A DNA stretch of 64,000 nucleotides from positions 42,155,358 through 42,219,357 of the forward strand of contig JANJXV010000004.1 of the NCBI GenBank assembly GCA_024803745.1, in the 5' to 3' direction. The notes below the pieces were generated by a model. The model searched no databases. It was not told where the DNA came from and was given only the letters and a program-made list of their open reading frames with translations. Shown in pieces: positions 33,579 to 45,784 of the stretch. Position 1 is the stretch's first letter; every line of letters starts with the position of its first letter. A program made the translations under genes and the position numbers. The stretch comes from Megascapheus bottae. Its lineage: Eukaryota > Chordata > Mammalia > Rodentia > Geomyidae.

Positions 33579-34879
33579 TCTCTATTTTTCGTGTGTTATG
33601 CATAAGGCTCAGATCAAGGTCCAAGTTTTGGCAAAAATACTATTTTTTGCTAGAGAATTCCAGAATGACAGATCATTTGGAAAGCCCATCTACCGCCTAC
33701 GCTCCTTAAAAAACTCATTTAAAATGGAGAAGCAATCTAATGTTCTATAGCTCTGATCAAACAGAGGTCAGATGACGCTACATTTGCTAAGACTTCTCAG
33801 CTCTCTTAGGAAGTGTGGCATTGAATGCTCTCTTAGTTCACCCTATCTAAAATAGAATTGAAACAATGTGGTGGATATAGATGTATATTTCTCCTCCAAA
33901 CATCTCTGATATACTCCTGTTTTAGAATTTTTAGTATTCTTTTATCTAATAAAGCAATTACATCAAAGTAAAGAGAGTGATACATCTTTGCGCTATCGCT
34001 TCCTGCATCCATAAAACATGAAATTACTTAATAGATTTTTTTCCCGTGTGCCTCCAAAAATTCAGAATATGAATTGACTTTTTATTATTATGCTCCAAAT
34101 GAGAAATTGGATAAAGAGTCTCTCTCTTCCCCCCACATAATGCTTTTATAATCCTGCACTCTGTGTAATGACATCATTTTGTATATTAAGAAGTGCAGAA
34201 AAGACTCAGTGACCTGCAACTGCAGTATGCATTTGAAACAATCACTCTGGATAGAGAATTAGATTTCAGTAGACTACTTCTCCAGGACAAAGGTTATTTC
34301 TTCACTTTAAAAGAAATGTCCATTTTTGTGGTAGCTAGATTCTCAAAGGAACTTGACCTCCCTGGTATTTCCCAGGAAAAACCAAAATAAATGCCAAAAT
34401 TTGAATCTTGATTTTACTTTGAGTCTTTAAATGTTGTATATAGTGCTTAAAATAAGAAGGGAGTTAAATGTCACTCAGCACTTAATGATATTTATTAGGA
34501 ATGCAGATAAGAAAAGCATGGTGTGTGCCATATTAGTGTTCAGAAGTTCTTAGACAGACAGATGAAGGGGCAGCCATTGCACACTGACCAGAGTAGCATA
34601 AGTATTTCCTCTCAATTAGGAACTTCAGTGACATGCGTGTTAACTTATAAATTACATCCCCATATTTTCCTTAGATTCTGCCAACTTTTATCTTCCTTAT
34701 TTTTTAAAGTCTAATTGCTTTCTGTTGCTCAGGTTGGGTAAATTCAATGGTTCTACTTTTAGGATCACTAGATCTTTCTTTTGTCTTATCCATTCTGCTG
34801 TTGAGGACATACACTGAATTTTGCTTTTCACTGAAGCTGTGTTTGCTATATTTTTAATTCTAAAACTTTCACCTGGTCC
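33579..34879. other. unassigned DNA
   Basis: No assignable repeat and no convincing open frame. Confidence 0.35.
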
Positions 34880-35203
34880 TTTTAAATTTTTTTGGTCCTT
34901 TTTAAAATTAACAATGTGTTTTTAGTGTGAAGCATGATATTTTGATACATGCATACATGGTAAAATGGCTAACAAAGCTAAATAACTTCCAGGTTATCAT
35001 TTATTTCTGGCTGAGAATACTTAAGATTTACTCTGGGAAATTTTCCAGCATAGAGTACATGGTTGTTGACTGCATTGTCATGCTATACAGTGGAGGTTTT
35101 GAATTTATTGAAAACCCAACTTAAATTTCTCATTATTTGAGCAGCATCTCTCTAACCAGCCTTCCAGCTTTCGCTAGTCACCATTCTACTTTCTACTTAC
35201 TGC
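34880..35203 (-). mobile_element. ancient L1 3' UTR, left part of a split element
   Basis: The plus strand is the antisense of the older mammalian L1 3' UTR: 'attttgatacatgcatacatgg', 'gagaatacttaagatttactct', 'catgctatacagtggagg', 'gtcaccattctactttctac'. Its continuation, 'ttcactcttctagatttcac', is found at 38450. Confidence 0.72.
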
Positions 35204-35270
35204 TTTTTAAATTTTATTATCTTTAAGTAGCTATACAAAGGAGCTTCCATTTTAAAGAAAGCAGTTTTCA
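35204..35270 (-). mobile_element. 3' end of a second, younger minus L1
   Basis: 'tattatctttaagtagctatacaaaggag' with 'aagcagtttt' resembles the terminal 3' UTR of a rodent L1 (ttgtacaaggggttaca...). The text continues at 37087 with 'cagttttatgaatacaatgca', so this L1 was opened by the plus L1 and the SINE. Confidence 0.55.
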
Positions 35271-36866
35271 GAGCGATAGTAACCAAAACAGCTTGGTACT
35301 GGCACAAAACTAGGCTTGAGGACCAATGGAATAGAACTACAGACCAAGAAATCAACCTGCAGACCTATGGCCAACTAATCTTTGACAAGGGAGCAAAAAA
35401 GAATAGAATGGAAGAAAAATAGCCTCTTCAACAAGTGGTGCTGGAAGAACTGATTAAGCACCTGCAGAAAACTAAAGTTGGATCCTTCTTTGTCACCTTG
35501 CACTAGAATTAACTCCAAATGGATCAAAGACCTCGAGGTAAAAGTAAGTACACTGAAAACTACAAGAAGGAATAGGAGATACACTAGGTCTCCTTGGCAC
35601 AGGACAAAAGTTTCTAAATAAAGACCCAGAAACACAACAATTAAAGAAAGTTTGGACAAATGGGGCTTCATTAAACTGCAGAGCTTCTGTATGGTAAAGG
35701 ACAGAGATAGCAAGTTAAATAGAAAGTCCACAGAATGGGAGAAGATTTTCACTAACTATACAACAGACAAAGGCCTCATTTCTAAAATATATCAACAGCT
35801 CAAAAAATTTAATCACTCCAAAACAAATCTTCAAAGAAACAACCATCCCATTAAAATTTGGACTAAAGATTTAAAGAGAGACTTCTTTGAAGTGGAAATA
35901 AGAATGGCCTATAGACACATGAAGAAATGCTCCATATCTCTGGCCATAAAAGAAATGCAAATCAAAACAACTCTAAGATTCCACATCACTCCAGTTAGAA
36001 TGTACGGGATCAGGAAATCTAATAACAACAAGTGCTGGTGGGGGTGTGGCCAGGAGGAATCACTATTACACTGTTGGTGTAAACTTGTTCAACCACTATG
36101 GAAAGCAGTATGACATTTCCTCCAAAGACTAACCATAGAGCTCCCCTAAGACCCAGCAATTCCACTACTTGGCATTTACCCAATTGTCCAGAAACAAGGA
36201 CATACTAAATCCACTAGCACAATGATGTTCATTGCAGCACTATTTACAATAGCAAAGATATGGAACCAACCCAGTGCCCCCAAGTAGATGACTGAATCAA
36301 CAAGATGTGGTATTTATACACAATGGAATTCTATGCTGCCATGAATAAGAATGACATTGTCCCATTTGTAAGGAAATGGAAAGACTTGGAAAAAATCATA
36401 TTAAGTGAAATAAGCTAGACCCAATGGAACATAGGCTCAATGGTTTCCCTCATTTGTAATAATTAGCATGCATCTAGAACTCACCTAACAGAGGATTAGG
36501 ATTATAATGGCGCAAAACCTGGTACATAAGGTAGTATAGGATGGGACTAAATTAAAGGATCTCTAGGATATGGAAACAAGAGCTTTTTCTTCTGTGATTG
36601 TTTTTCTTAGTGTATTATGTTATTTCTCTTCTCTTTTTTTGTCGTTTGGTTAATCTCATATTGTTACTGGTATATTGTATATACGTTTATTTGTTTATTT
36701 GAAATAGGAAAGGGAAGGGGGAAAACAAGATGATTGTGAGGGTGTGGGGGGAGGGAAATGGGGACAAAAACATGTGAAGGGATATCAATGTGTGAAAATG
36801 AATGCACTTACTACCTGCAGAATGTCACCCCCTCTATCCATTACCTAACAACAACAAAAAAGTAAA
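35271..36866 (+). mobile_element. L1 (LINE-1), 5' truncated
   Basis: It starts within ORF2 ('aaaacagcttggtactggcac') and ends with 3' UTR and an AAC-rich tail at about 36866. Its 3' UTR ('ctacctgcagaatgtcaccccc') differs from those at 27240 and 49365, so it is another subfamily. An imperfect duplication of aaagaaagcag is seen at about 35255 and 36871. Confidence 0.9.
35278..36400 (+). pseudogene. L1 ORF2 C-terminal fragment, broken
   Basis: The longest clean block is 35652-36113 (153 codons), with '[28 protein letters not shown]', '[27 protein letters not shown]' and the Cys-rich 'CWWGCGQEESLLHCW'. Frameshifts flank it. There is no RT core, and it is not functional. Confidence 0.9.
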
Positions 36867-36880
36867 ATAAAAGAAGCAGA

Positions 36881-37080
36881 TTTATTTATTTTTTTCCCCC
36901 AGTCCTGGGGCTTGAACTTAGGGACTGAGCACCATCCATGGTCTTTGTCAAGGCTAGAGCTCTATCACTTGAGCCATGCACCATTTCCAGCTTTTTCTAT
37001 GCATGTGGTACCGAGGAATGGAACCTGGGTCTTTGTGCATGCTAGGCGAGCACCCTACCGCTAGGCCAAACTCCCAGTCC
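36881..37080 (-). mobile_element. IDL-Geo SINE
   Basis: T-rich tail, antisense Geo (gggcttgaacttagggactgagc), and antisense ID-like monomer ending 'aactcccagtcc'. It is placed just downstream of the plus L1 tail. Confidence 0.93.
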
Positions 37081-37082
37081 TT

Positions 37083-38430
37083 TATAAAAAAACAGTTTTA
37101 TGAATACAATGCATCCTGACCATTGTCAACTCTTTCAACATTCATACCTATCCTTCCCACCTATCCCTTTCATAGTTTTTCTTAATTTTGTACGGTATAC
37201 ATTGAATCATTGACTGCATCCTCCCCTACTTCTGCTGTTCATTCATCTACCCTTCTTCTCTTGAGCCACTCTACCCCCTCTCAAGAATCCATTTCCTGGT
37301 GTTTATTTTGTTGAACTTTGATTTTGCCTTTCTAAGGAATTCTACTCTTCTTCGAGTCTCCCATGAATCTAACCTATTTTAACTAATACATTTCTATGTA
37401 CCACAAACTTCCTAGAATAATTGACTGATATATTTATATGCTAATTCTAGCTTGCACATAGAAAAACACACAAATTTGTCTCTCTGGGCCTGACTTATTT
37501 CATTTTCCATATTTTTCCTGTTATTCCCATTTCTTTGCAAATGATACAACATCATTCTAATGGATAATGAAAATTCCATTGTGTGTGTGAGTGTGTATGT
37601 GTGTGTGTGTGTGTGCGTGCGCGTGTGCGCACGCACGTGTATGTATATCACATTTTCATAATCCATTTACCTATTGAGAGACATATGGACTGACTCCATA
37701 TCAAAGATGTTAAATAGCGCTCCAGTGAGCCTGGTTGTACTGGGTAGCATTGATCTATCCTATTTTTTAATCTTTTGGATAAATGCCCTGGAATGGCATT
37801 GCTGGCTCATGTGAGGAGTCCCCATAATGGTTTCTGGAGTGGCTGAACAAGTTTGCACTCCCATCAATAGTATATTAGGGCGCTCTTTTCCCTATGTCCT
37901 TGCCAGCATCTGATATTGTTTATTTTCTTGATAATGGTCATTCTAACTTGGGTAAAGTGGAATCTCAGTGTTGTTTTGATTTGCATTTTCTTTTTTCAAA
38001 ACTATTGAACATTGTTTTTTCATGTATCCTTTGGCCATTTTTATTTTTTTCTGAGAAATCTCTCTTTAGCATATGAGCCCACCTATTAATTGGGCTGTTG
38101 GTTCTTTGAGAGTTTCATTTTTTTGAGTTCTCTGTATATTTTGGATATTGTCTAAGGCATAGCTGATAGAAATTTCCTCCCATTTTCTTATTAGTTTGTT
38201 GGCTATGCCCTTTCCCATGCAGAAACTTTTTAGTTTGATGCATTCCCATTTATCAAGTCTTTCTTTGATTTGCTCTGCTTCTGAATCTTTACTCAGAAAT
38301 TTCTGTGTTGTGCTAAGTTAGTCTAATGTTTCTATTCCTTCCTGTAACAATTATATGATTTCAGGTCTTACACTGAGATCTTTGATCCATTTTGAATCGA
38401 TGCTGGTGCAAAGCCATAGGTAGGAATCAG
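37083..38430 (-). mobile_element. older rodent L1, 3' UTR and ORF2 end
   Basis: Antisense 3' UTR first ('gaatacaatgcatcctgacca'), then ORF2 C-terminus ('aaaattccattgtgtgt', 'gtttgcactcccatcaatag', 'ttgttttgatttgcattttc', 'tttgatccattttgaatcg'). It is more diverged than the 27593 and 49365 copies. It stops where an even older L1 begins. Confidence 0.82.
37580..37645. repeat. (GT)n with GC-alternating end
   Basis: GT units followed by an alternating gcgtgcgcgtgtgcgcacgc segment. It lies in the L1 ORF2 end where 'ccattgtgtat' seeded it. Alternating purine-pyrimidine with CG steps is favourable to Z-DNA. Confidence 0.92.
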
Positions 38431-39473
38431 TATTCTCTACTTTGATGAATTTCACTCTTCTAGATTTCACATATAAGTGATATCTTGTGTTATCTTTTAT
38501 TGTCTAGTTTGCTAAATGTCCTTGAGGTCCATGCAAATGGCAAACAACAGGGTTTCTCCCTTCCTTTCTCCCTCCCTTCCTTTCTTTAAAGGTTGACTAC
38601 TATTCTATTATGCATAGGTGTCACATTTTCTTTGTAGCTGGACCCTTAAGTTGATCTCATATTTTGGCCAATGTGAATAGCAATAAGTATGGGAATGTAG
38701 GTGTCTATATTGATTTTATTTCTCTTGGATAGATGCCTAGTAGTTCTATTACTGCTTTACACATTCATTTTATCCTCTATGCTACTTTCCATGATGGCTG
38801 TACTCATTTATATTTCCTCTACAGATTCCAAGGGCTTGCTTTCCTTCACAATCTCTTAACCACTTAGTATCTTTTGTGTGCGTTTGTGCTTATGATGATT
38901 ATTCTATAGGTATACCTAAAAGTTGGGAGGCAATAGTTTATTGTTCGATTTTAATTTTTCTGATTAGTAATAAGGATTTTCCCACATACTTGCTAGTCAT
39001 TGGTGCATTTTCTATTTGTCTGAGCATTATCTGTTCAATTTCCTTGCCCATTTTGACTGAGCTATCTGTTTTCTTGCTGTTAAGTTGCTCAACTACTTTT
39101 GTATATTCTGCATATCAACAAAATATATGTTTTGCAAATATCTTCTTTCATTCTGTGTTTTTCTCCTTACTCTGCTGATTGTTTCTTTGGTGTGTAGAAG
39201 TATTGGCTCTTGATAATATTCTGTGTATCCACTTTTGGTCCTGTTGACATCATATTCAGGGTCATAGCAAAGAAGATGATTACTTAGTATACTTGGATTT
39301 CCTTGTAGCAGTTTTACAGTCTTATGTTTAAGTCTTCAGTCATTTTGTTTTGATATTTCTGCATGGTGTGAGATAAGAAGCTAATTTTTTCCTTTTGCAT
39401 GTAGTTATCCATTTGTTCTAATAAAAACAAATTCAAATTCTACTTTCCCCATTATGTTTACTTGGTTTATTTT

Positions 39474-39498
39474 TCCTCTCTCTCTGTCTCTCTCTGTC

Positions 39499-39533
<35 letters not shown>

Positions 39534-39800
39534 CTCTCTGTCTCTGTCTCTCTCTCTCTCTTTCTTTTTCAAAAGTTGTGAGGTTTAAAATAAGGGCCTG
39601 GGCACTGTCCTCGAGCTGTATGCTCAAGGCTAACACTCTACCACTTTGATCCACAGTGCCACTTCCAGTTTTTGAATAGTTCAATGGAGATAAGAGTCTC
39701 ATGGGGACTTTTCTGCAGTGGCTGACTTTGAACTGTGATCCTCAGATGTCAGCTTATTGAGTAGCTAGGATTATAGGTGTGAGGCACTGTACCAGGCTTG
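39474..39800 (-). mobile_element. B1-like/Geo composite SINE with (TCTG)n tail
   Basis: The tail is a pyrimidine-rich TCTC/TCTG array (39474-39566). The body is antisense Geo (aggtttaaaataagggcctggg), 'ggagataagagtctcatggg', and a B1-like edge 'gagtagctaggattataggtgtgagg'. It is inserted into the ancient L1. Confidence 0.92.
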
Positions 39801-39940
39801 TTCTTGGTTTCTTAATAGACAAACAGTTGATGATTAATGTATGGATTTATTTCTAGGCTCTCAATTCTATTCCATTGGTTTATATGTTTTTATGCAAATA
39901 CTATGCAATTTTGATTACTCTAACTTTGAAGTAGATTTTA

Positions 39941-40153
39941 TTTTTTTTATTTTTATTTTATTTTTTTGCCAGTCCTGGGCTTGAGCTCAGGGCCTGAGCA
40001 CTGTCCTTGGACTTTCTCAAGGCTAGAGCTCTACCACTTGAGCCTCAGCACCACTTCCGGCTTTTTTCTATGTATGTGGTACCGAGGAATCGAACCCGGG
40101 TCTTCATGCATGCTAGGCAAGCACTTTAACCACTAGGCCAAACTCCCAGCCCC
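39941..40153 (-). mobile_element. IDL-Geo SINE, young-looking
   Basis: Very well preserved, with an antisense B box region 'aatcgaacccgggtcttcatgc'. A perfect 15-base target-site duplication, ttgaagtagatttta, lies at 39926-39940 and 40154-40168, inside the ancient L1. Confidence 0.97.
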
Positions 40154-40270
40154 TTGAAGTAGATTTTAAAAGCAGAGACTATGCTGCCTTCAGGTTTGTT
40201 GTTTTGCTTTTCCATTATTCATTATGTTTCTTTTTTGGACATTTCTGTTTCTAGGCTAGGATGTATATTT

Positions 40271-41674
40271 TTCCATTTGTCTCAAATGGGTTTGAGACTC
40301 ATTGCAACATTTTTTAATGATGCACAGTGACAGTGTTGGCATTTGTTAATTTTTCTCATTCCAGCTGATGTTTTTCTGGCTTGTATTATGAGAAGTGATT
40401 TTCTTTTGTTTGAAGTTGAATTTTAGACATTTTTGGCATCATGCTGGAAGACTTTGACTCCCAGGTAAAGGAAGGATTGACTGCCTTAAAATTGGTGAGT
40501 GAGGTGGGATTGTAAGTTTCTCACTTGTTTTTTCCTTGAAACCTATTTAATATTTAATTTAACTCCAGGTGGCCCTGGTAATACAGGCTCCACACTAGGC
40601 CACTGCCATCCATAGCTGGGAGAGGATAGATTTCCTTGTTACCACCTTCTCCTTAGCTTCCAGTGACATGGGCTGAGGATTGGTATAACCCCAAGGGTCA
40701 TCTCTTTGTCACCAGTGGGGTAGACGCTCAAGTTTCTCCTGTGTGTTGAGGGATGAACCCTGTACTCTCAAATGAGGATGAAAGTTCTTGCTCTCTTCTC
40801 AACCTTCTTTAACATCATGCTGGTAGAGACACTTGACATTACACCACAGTCTGAAAGGCTGTTAGTCTTTGCAGATTGGGCTGTGATGGATTATAGCTTA
40901 TGCCTTGCTCTTTGGCTAGAGTAAGAGTTTTATTGTCTATAAGTTTCATGTCTTACTAGGCTTACTTTTATAGATAGTTCTTTTGCTAAAGGAAAGTTTT
41001 CCTGGGAGACATTTTATTTTAAAGAAAAAAAATACACCCATTGGTGTTTCTGAGATTTTGGCTTCTCTAGTTTCAAGTCTGAAATATATGAGGCAAAAAA
41101 AAAGAAAATACAGTGAACTCAATATGTCATTCTTTGACTCCCAAAATCCCTAATCAATCTGCCTTTGTTCCTCTTCTCATAGGAGGAATAAGGAAAAATT
41201 CCTAATGATATTGTTTTATCCTCAAGATTCTGCCATGTCTGAAGTTTCCCTTGGGTCTTTTCAATCACAAAAGCCAATAACTTTCCCTTTCATTTGTTAA
41301 GTCCCTTCTTGTCATTTTCCACTAAGGATCCTTTAAGAGAGCAAAGACCTGGAATAAAGGCAGAGCACATATCTAGGTGGATTTGGTATCACTGGGATGA
41401 ACTTCCATGTGGCAGTCACATGCCCTTTTGCATGGTGTCCTTTCTAACTGTGGAAAGTGTCAAGGTTACTGGTTACATTCTGTGCTTTCTTTAGTCACGA
41501 GCTCACCTTCATTCCATTAGAAATAAAGTCAGGTTAGGTGACATAGACCTTCCACCCAGAGTAGCTCAGAGACTGAAAAAAATACTTCTTCAAGTTGTCA
41601 AAGAAACAGTACTCCTCCTGTAAAACTTCACTGAAAAAAATGAAAGGAAAGAGAACAGAGAAAGAATAAATGGA
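40271..41674. other. unassigned DNA, probably old repeat in part
   Basis: 40380-40900 has an old-repeat feel ('ttgaattttagacatttttgg', 'aggctccacactaggcc'), but I cannot name the family. No coding exon is seen. Confidence 0.3.
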
Positions 41675-41762
41675 AGATCAGGGATAGTGCCCAGGCTCTG
41701 AATTCAAGCCCTATGACTTGTAAGAAAAAAAAATAACACTAAACTCCAAACCCAAAACAAAA
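41675..41762 (+). mobile_element. Geo 3'-end fragment
   Basis: 'cagggatagtgcccaggctctgaattcaagccctatgact' is the end of a Geo right half, with an A-rich tail after it. The left half is absent, so it is 5' truncated. Confidence 0.75.
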
Positions 41763-43679
41763 AAGTAGAGATCAAAGAATTTGGTGGAAAAACGACTAGA
41801 CCAAGTGTATGGGAATGTATATCATATCCCAAGAGGAAGAAAATTTAGATCGTCCAGTATTAATTGAAGCTTTTTTATTTCTCAGAAAGCTGGTAAAAAT
41901 GGTATACATTTAAAAAATCTAACAATGAATCAGCTGGTAGTGAGTCTCATAGGAAAAAGAAGGTTTGCCATAGGACTCAACCCTAAATGACTCATTGGAA
42001 CCAAATAAATGGAAAGTTGAGATTTCTCAGGAAATGGGAAGAGGCAGGTGGAGCAGGTTTGGTGTTGGCCAAAGATGTAAATCGAAGAGATTCAATTTCC
42101 ACTCTTGTCCAGAAGATGAAGCTCAAGAATTGTTTTCTTTCAAGGACACATGTCCATGTGAATGCTCACACATGCATACCTAATCTATGTCTTGGGTTTT
42201 TGATCTTCGTGTGAAGGTATTATTTTCTAATGAAAAGTTTGCTGGGTTCAGTTTGAAATAGTATTGAATGAGTTGCTGGTTTTGTTTCATTATTAGCAAA
42301 AGTAGTCATTTTGGAGCAAATAAACAGAATCTTTCTGTAGTAAGGAACCAAACTAAATCAAACCAAACCAGAATAGTGATAAGGAAATGCTCTATCATAG
42401 CATCTGGGGATTTGGATCTGTACTTGTGAAAGGAAATCTCTAGGAGAAGTCGTTTGTTCTCTTTGTACTTCTTGTCAAGTTTCGATTAGCATCTCAGAGT
42501 TTGTGTGCTGTTCTCAAAACTGTGTGCTGGAAGGAAGGGGGCAAGGCATTTTATTGGTTTCTTTATGACTTAGCATAAAATACAAGAAAATTAAGGTTGA
42601 CATTATTTATCATAACTTACCTTTGCTTGGAATACAAGGAAGGGTTATTATGTGCAAATACAACAGGAGGTGACATTTTCCTTCAGAGTAGCAGTATGAT
42701 CACAGTACAGAAAATAAGCAAACAGGAGGTACTGGGGCCATTTAAGGTTTTGATTGTGCAGTTGATGGCATACAAAGGTTAAGAGCTGTCAAATTCATTG
42801 CTCTCTGAGTCAAAGCTTAAAAAATTATGCTAGAGACAATGTTCATTTAAATAATTTTATGTGGCGAGGAAAATGGTCAAGACAGAATGCTAGATAGGTA
42901 TTGCTTATGCTATAATTCATAGTAACAATCATCTCAAAAAATAGAATTGCATTTCCTTCATTACTTTTGTATCATCTTTTGAATATTCTCATTGATACCA
43001 AGGTAAGTCTTAACTTGTTTATGTGGTTGTCAGAGATACACTCAAGATACAGAGAGAAAGGCTGGGAAAGGGATTTTGGAAGAAAGTGGTATTATCCTTA
43101 ACCCAGGCTAACATTAGAATGAGAACTTAGCCTGTCCTGCAAGGTTCATTGCCTGAATTAGCTAGTGCCTAATTCTGCAAGCCAGAATTCAGTCCCATGT
43201 CAGGGAACAAACTTTAGAAATCAGAAGGCAATATGTTTTAGGTTTCCTTTTTCTCTTATTTCAGCGATTGCAGAAAGGAAGTTACACAACCTAAGGAATT
43301 TAAGTGGGAACAAAGTAAGGCTTATGTTGAATTTGTGGTGAGCTGATAGCTATTGCTAGAGTTAAAGCAGCTTGTCCTACTTTATAAGTTAAGTTCTTTT
43401 CCTCCAGATGAAGGAATTAAGTTTTTGCGTTAAAGAAGCATACAGCAGGAAATATTTTTTTTTCTTCCCAAAATAAGCCAGGATGGTTGTTACATACCCA
43501 GACAACCTTGGATTTTATTTCTCAGGTATTGCTCCTTGTGGCCAACCAGTCTGGCTGGCATGATGTTCATTTCAGTTATAGAAATTTCAAAACTGAATAT
43601 TCACCTGCTCTTTCTATGCCTTGTTCACAGGCTGTCACTCAAGGCTGAAATGGTACAGACTGTATTTATTTTTTATTTA
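41763..43679. other. unassigned DNA
   Basis: No assigned repeat. Overlapping open frames at 41987-42214 and 41995-42183 have no domain. Confidence 0.35.
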
Positions 43680-43965
43680 GTTTTTTAAAAAAACTGCAGT
43701 AAAATAAATCTGCTCATTAAAAAGAGTTAAAACCAACAACTTAATTATTCTCCATCTTGGCCTTTAAAAGTAAAATTGGCTTTTATGGTAATTACTGGAC
43801 TGAACAGACATGTAAATGTGATGGCTAATGCAGTGACAATTTATGCTTTAAGCTATTTTCTTCTTTATAATTATGGATTTGAGTGACAAAAGGCTAGCCT
43901 CTGAGTTACCAATATTCCACTTTAATATTGTCCATTTTGGAAGGAAGAGTACAATACAGTAAGTA
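43680..43965. other. candidate conserved non-coding block
   Basis: Repeat-free and AT-rich, with TTAATTATTC (43740), GGTAATTACTGG (43787) and TATAATTATGG (43866) homeodomain-like cores spaced over about 130 bp. No coding frame. The inference rests on composition only. Confidence 0.3.
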
Positions 43966-44578
43966 TTTCAGAATGCTCTAAAATTTAGCAGGTGTCCTTC
44001 AGTTTTATTAGAATGTGGAGCTCTGTAAAAGGATTCATATTATTCTTTTGATAAAAAGGGAGAGAGTTGTGTCAGAATAGGAAGGTATCTGGTTAAGAAT
44101 TTCAGATAAATCACAGCATACCTTGCTTTTATTGATACGATCCTTCTTTAGACAACTGAGTGAAGGCTAATTCGTGAACATGTAGCCATTGTTTTCTCAT
44201 TGTCATTGCCTCATTCTTCAATGACATACATGGCTTATTGCTTCTCTGCCGTATATATGAAAAGACATTCGATGCATAAGAAACTCAAGCAAGAATGAAG
44301 CTAGAGAAGCTCACAGAGATTTGGGATTAGTGATTTTTTTAAGCCAGGTTAGCCTAACTGAAGGTAATCATGTGTGTGGAAATCAATGTTCTGAGACCAG
44401 ACCAGAGCAGGGATATTCAAGTTATCTTTGATTTTTTACTATTTGACGAATTGGATTTTCCTTTTCATGATGAAATGGACAGAAAAGAAGTTTTCTAAAT
44501 TGTCAAAGGCATTTTTTATCATCTTTGTTTATTAGCCAAGGTGTTTATTATCACCTGAAACAGTCTCCCTTCATATTT
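43966..44578. other. unassigned DNA
   Basis: Nothing assignable seen. Confidence 0.35.
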
Positions 44579-44784
44579 CTTTCTTTCTTTTTTTTTTGCC
44601 AGTTCTGGGGCTTGAACTCAGGGCCTGAGTACTGTTTTTGGGCACCACCCTTAAGGCTGGTGCTGTGCCGCTTGAGCCACAGCACCACTTCTGGCTTTTC
44701 TATGTATGTGGTAATGAGGAATAGAACCTGGGTCTTTGTGCATGCTAGGCTAGCACTCTACCACTAGGCTAAATTCCCAGCCTC
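44579..44784 (-). mobile_element. IDL-Geo SINE
   Basis: (TTTC)n/T tail, antisense Geo with an odd 'ttttgggcaccacccttaagg' segment where others have a ctttctcaagg linker, then antisense ID-like monomer. It is flanked by similar (t)catatttct and ttatatttct sequences. Confidence 0.92.
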
Positions 44785-45247
44785 TATTATATTTCTGTGC
44801 AAAGAGGGATAGGTGGAGTAGAGTTACTAGCATTGGAAGGCACTGGAGTGCACAGGTGTTTTGAATGAGGGCAGGAAGCTGCTTTATTTGGACAGGACAA
44901 CAACAAAAAGATGCTCAGGGAAGATAGAAAAAGGCGATGGACTGTAGAAGTGATTAAAGGCCTTTCCCCTTTAACCTTAGGAATCCAAAATTGATTACTT
45001 GGTTAAGTCATTCTTCTCAGAGAAGGAGAAAACTTCAAAAGCTTTGCTCTCTCACTCATTTCCAAAGCTACCAGAAGTCTTTAGGTGCAGAGGACAGGAA
45101 ATATGGCATGACTGGAAAATATCGAGGCTCATTTTGTAGCTGCAGGCAGTTTTTCCTCTATTATTCTGACCAGGTGAGTTGAATAACCTTTCAGCTGAAC
45201 TTCCCACTAATTTAAGTATTTCTATGATCTAGCCTTCATATCTATAC
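44785..45247. other. unassigned DNA
   Basis: No assignable repeat. A 63-codon frame (44991-45182) has no domain. Confidence 0.35.
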
Positions 45248-45248
45248 A

Positions 45249-45300
45249 TGATGATGATGATGATGATGATGATGATGTGTGTGTGTATGCGTGTGTGCTC
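45249..45300. repeat. (GAT)n then (GT)n
   Basis: About nine to ten GAT units followed by GT units, directly at the tail side of the next SINE. Confidence 0.95.
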
Positions 45301-45530
45301 AGTATTGAGGCTTGAACTCAGAAAGTAGGAGCTGTCGCTTAGTCTTTGTTTTTTCTCAAAATGGGAGGCTCTATCACTTGATCTACAGCTCCAACTCTCA
45401 TTTCGCTAATTACTTGGAGATAAGAGGTTTGTAGACTTTTCTGCTTGGGAGTGACTTCGAGCCACAATCCTTAGATCTCAGCCTCCTGAGTAGTTAGGAT
45501 TACAGGCGTGAGCCACTGGTGCCCTGCTGA
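45301..45530 (-). mobile_element. B1-like/Geo composite SINE
   Basis: Antisense Geo (ttgaggcttgaactcagaaag), 'acttggagataagaggtttg', then a good B1-like edge 'tgagtagttaggattacaggcgtgagcca'. The (GT)n/(GAT)n run stands in place of an A-tail. Confidence 0.9.
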
Positions 45531-45784
45531 GTGTTGATGATTTTTTTCGAAATATCTGACCTGTATATATATTTGATTTATGTAAATAATAAGTTAAATG
45601 TAGGTAATAAATATACCTAATAAAGGCTCGATAGATTTTGGGGTTCAACTGTGTACTCTTCGGTTGACCATCCTTAAATACTTGATAATTCTAAAAGAAC
45701 AGTACCTAGAAACGAATAGATATTGATGATACTTAGAGGAAATAGAGTGTTTACCAGTGTTTGTTCATTAAATAAACTGAACAC

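Larger units (their letters stand above)
38431..40270 (-). mobile_element. ancient L1, right part, twice interrupted by SINEs
   Basis: The plus strand continues the antisense of the older L1: 'tagatttcacatataagtgatatc', 'tgtcacattttctttgtagctgg', 'tcttggatagatgcctag', 'ggtgtgagataagaagctaat', then after the first SINE 'ttctattccattggtttatatg' and after the second 'gcagagactatgctgcc'. It covers 3' UTR to ORF2 and is far too decayed to translate. Confidence 0.75.
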
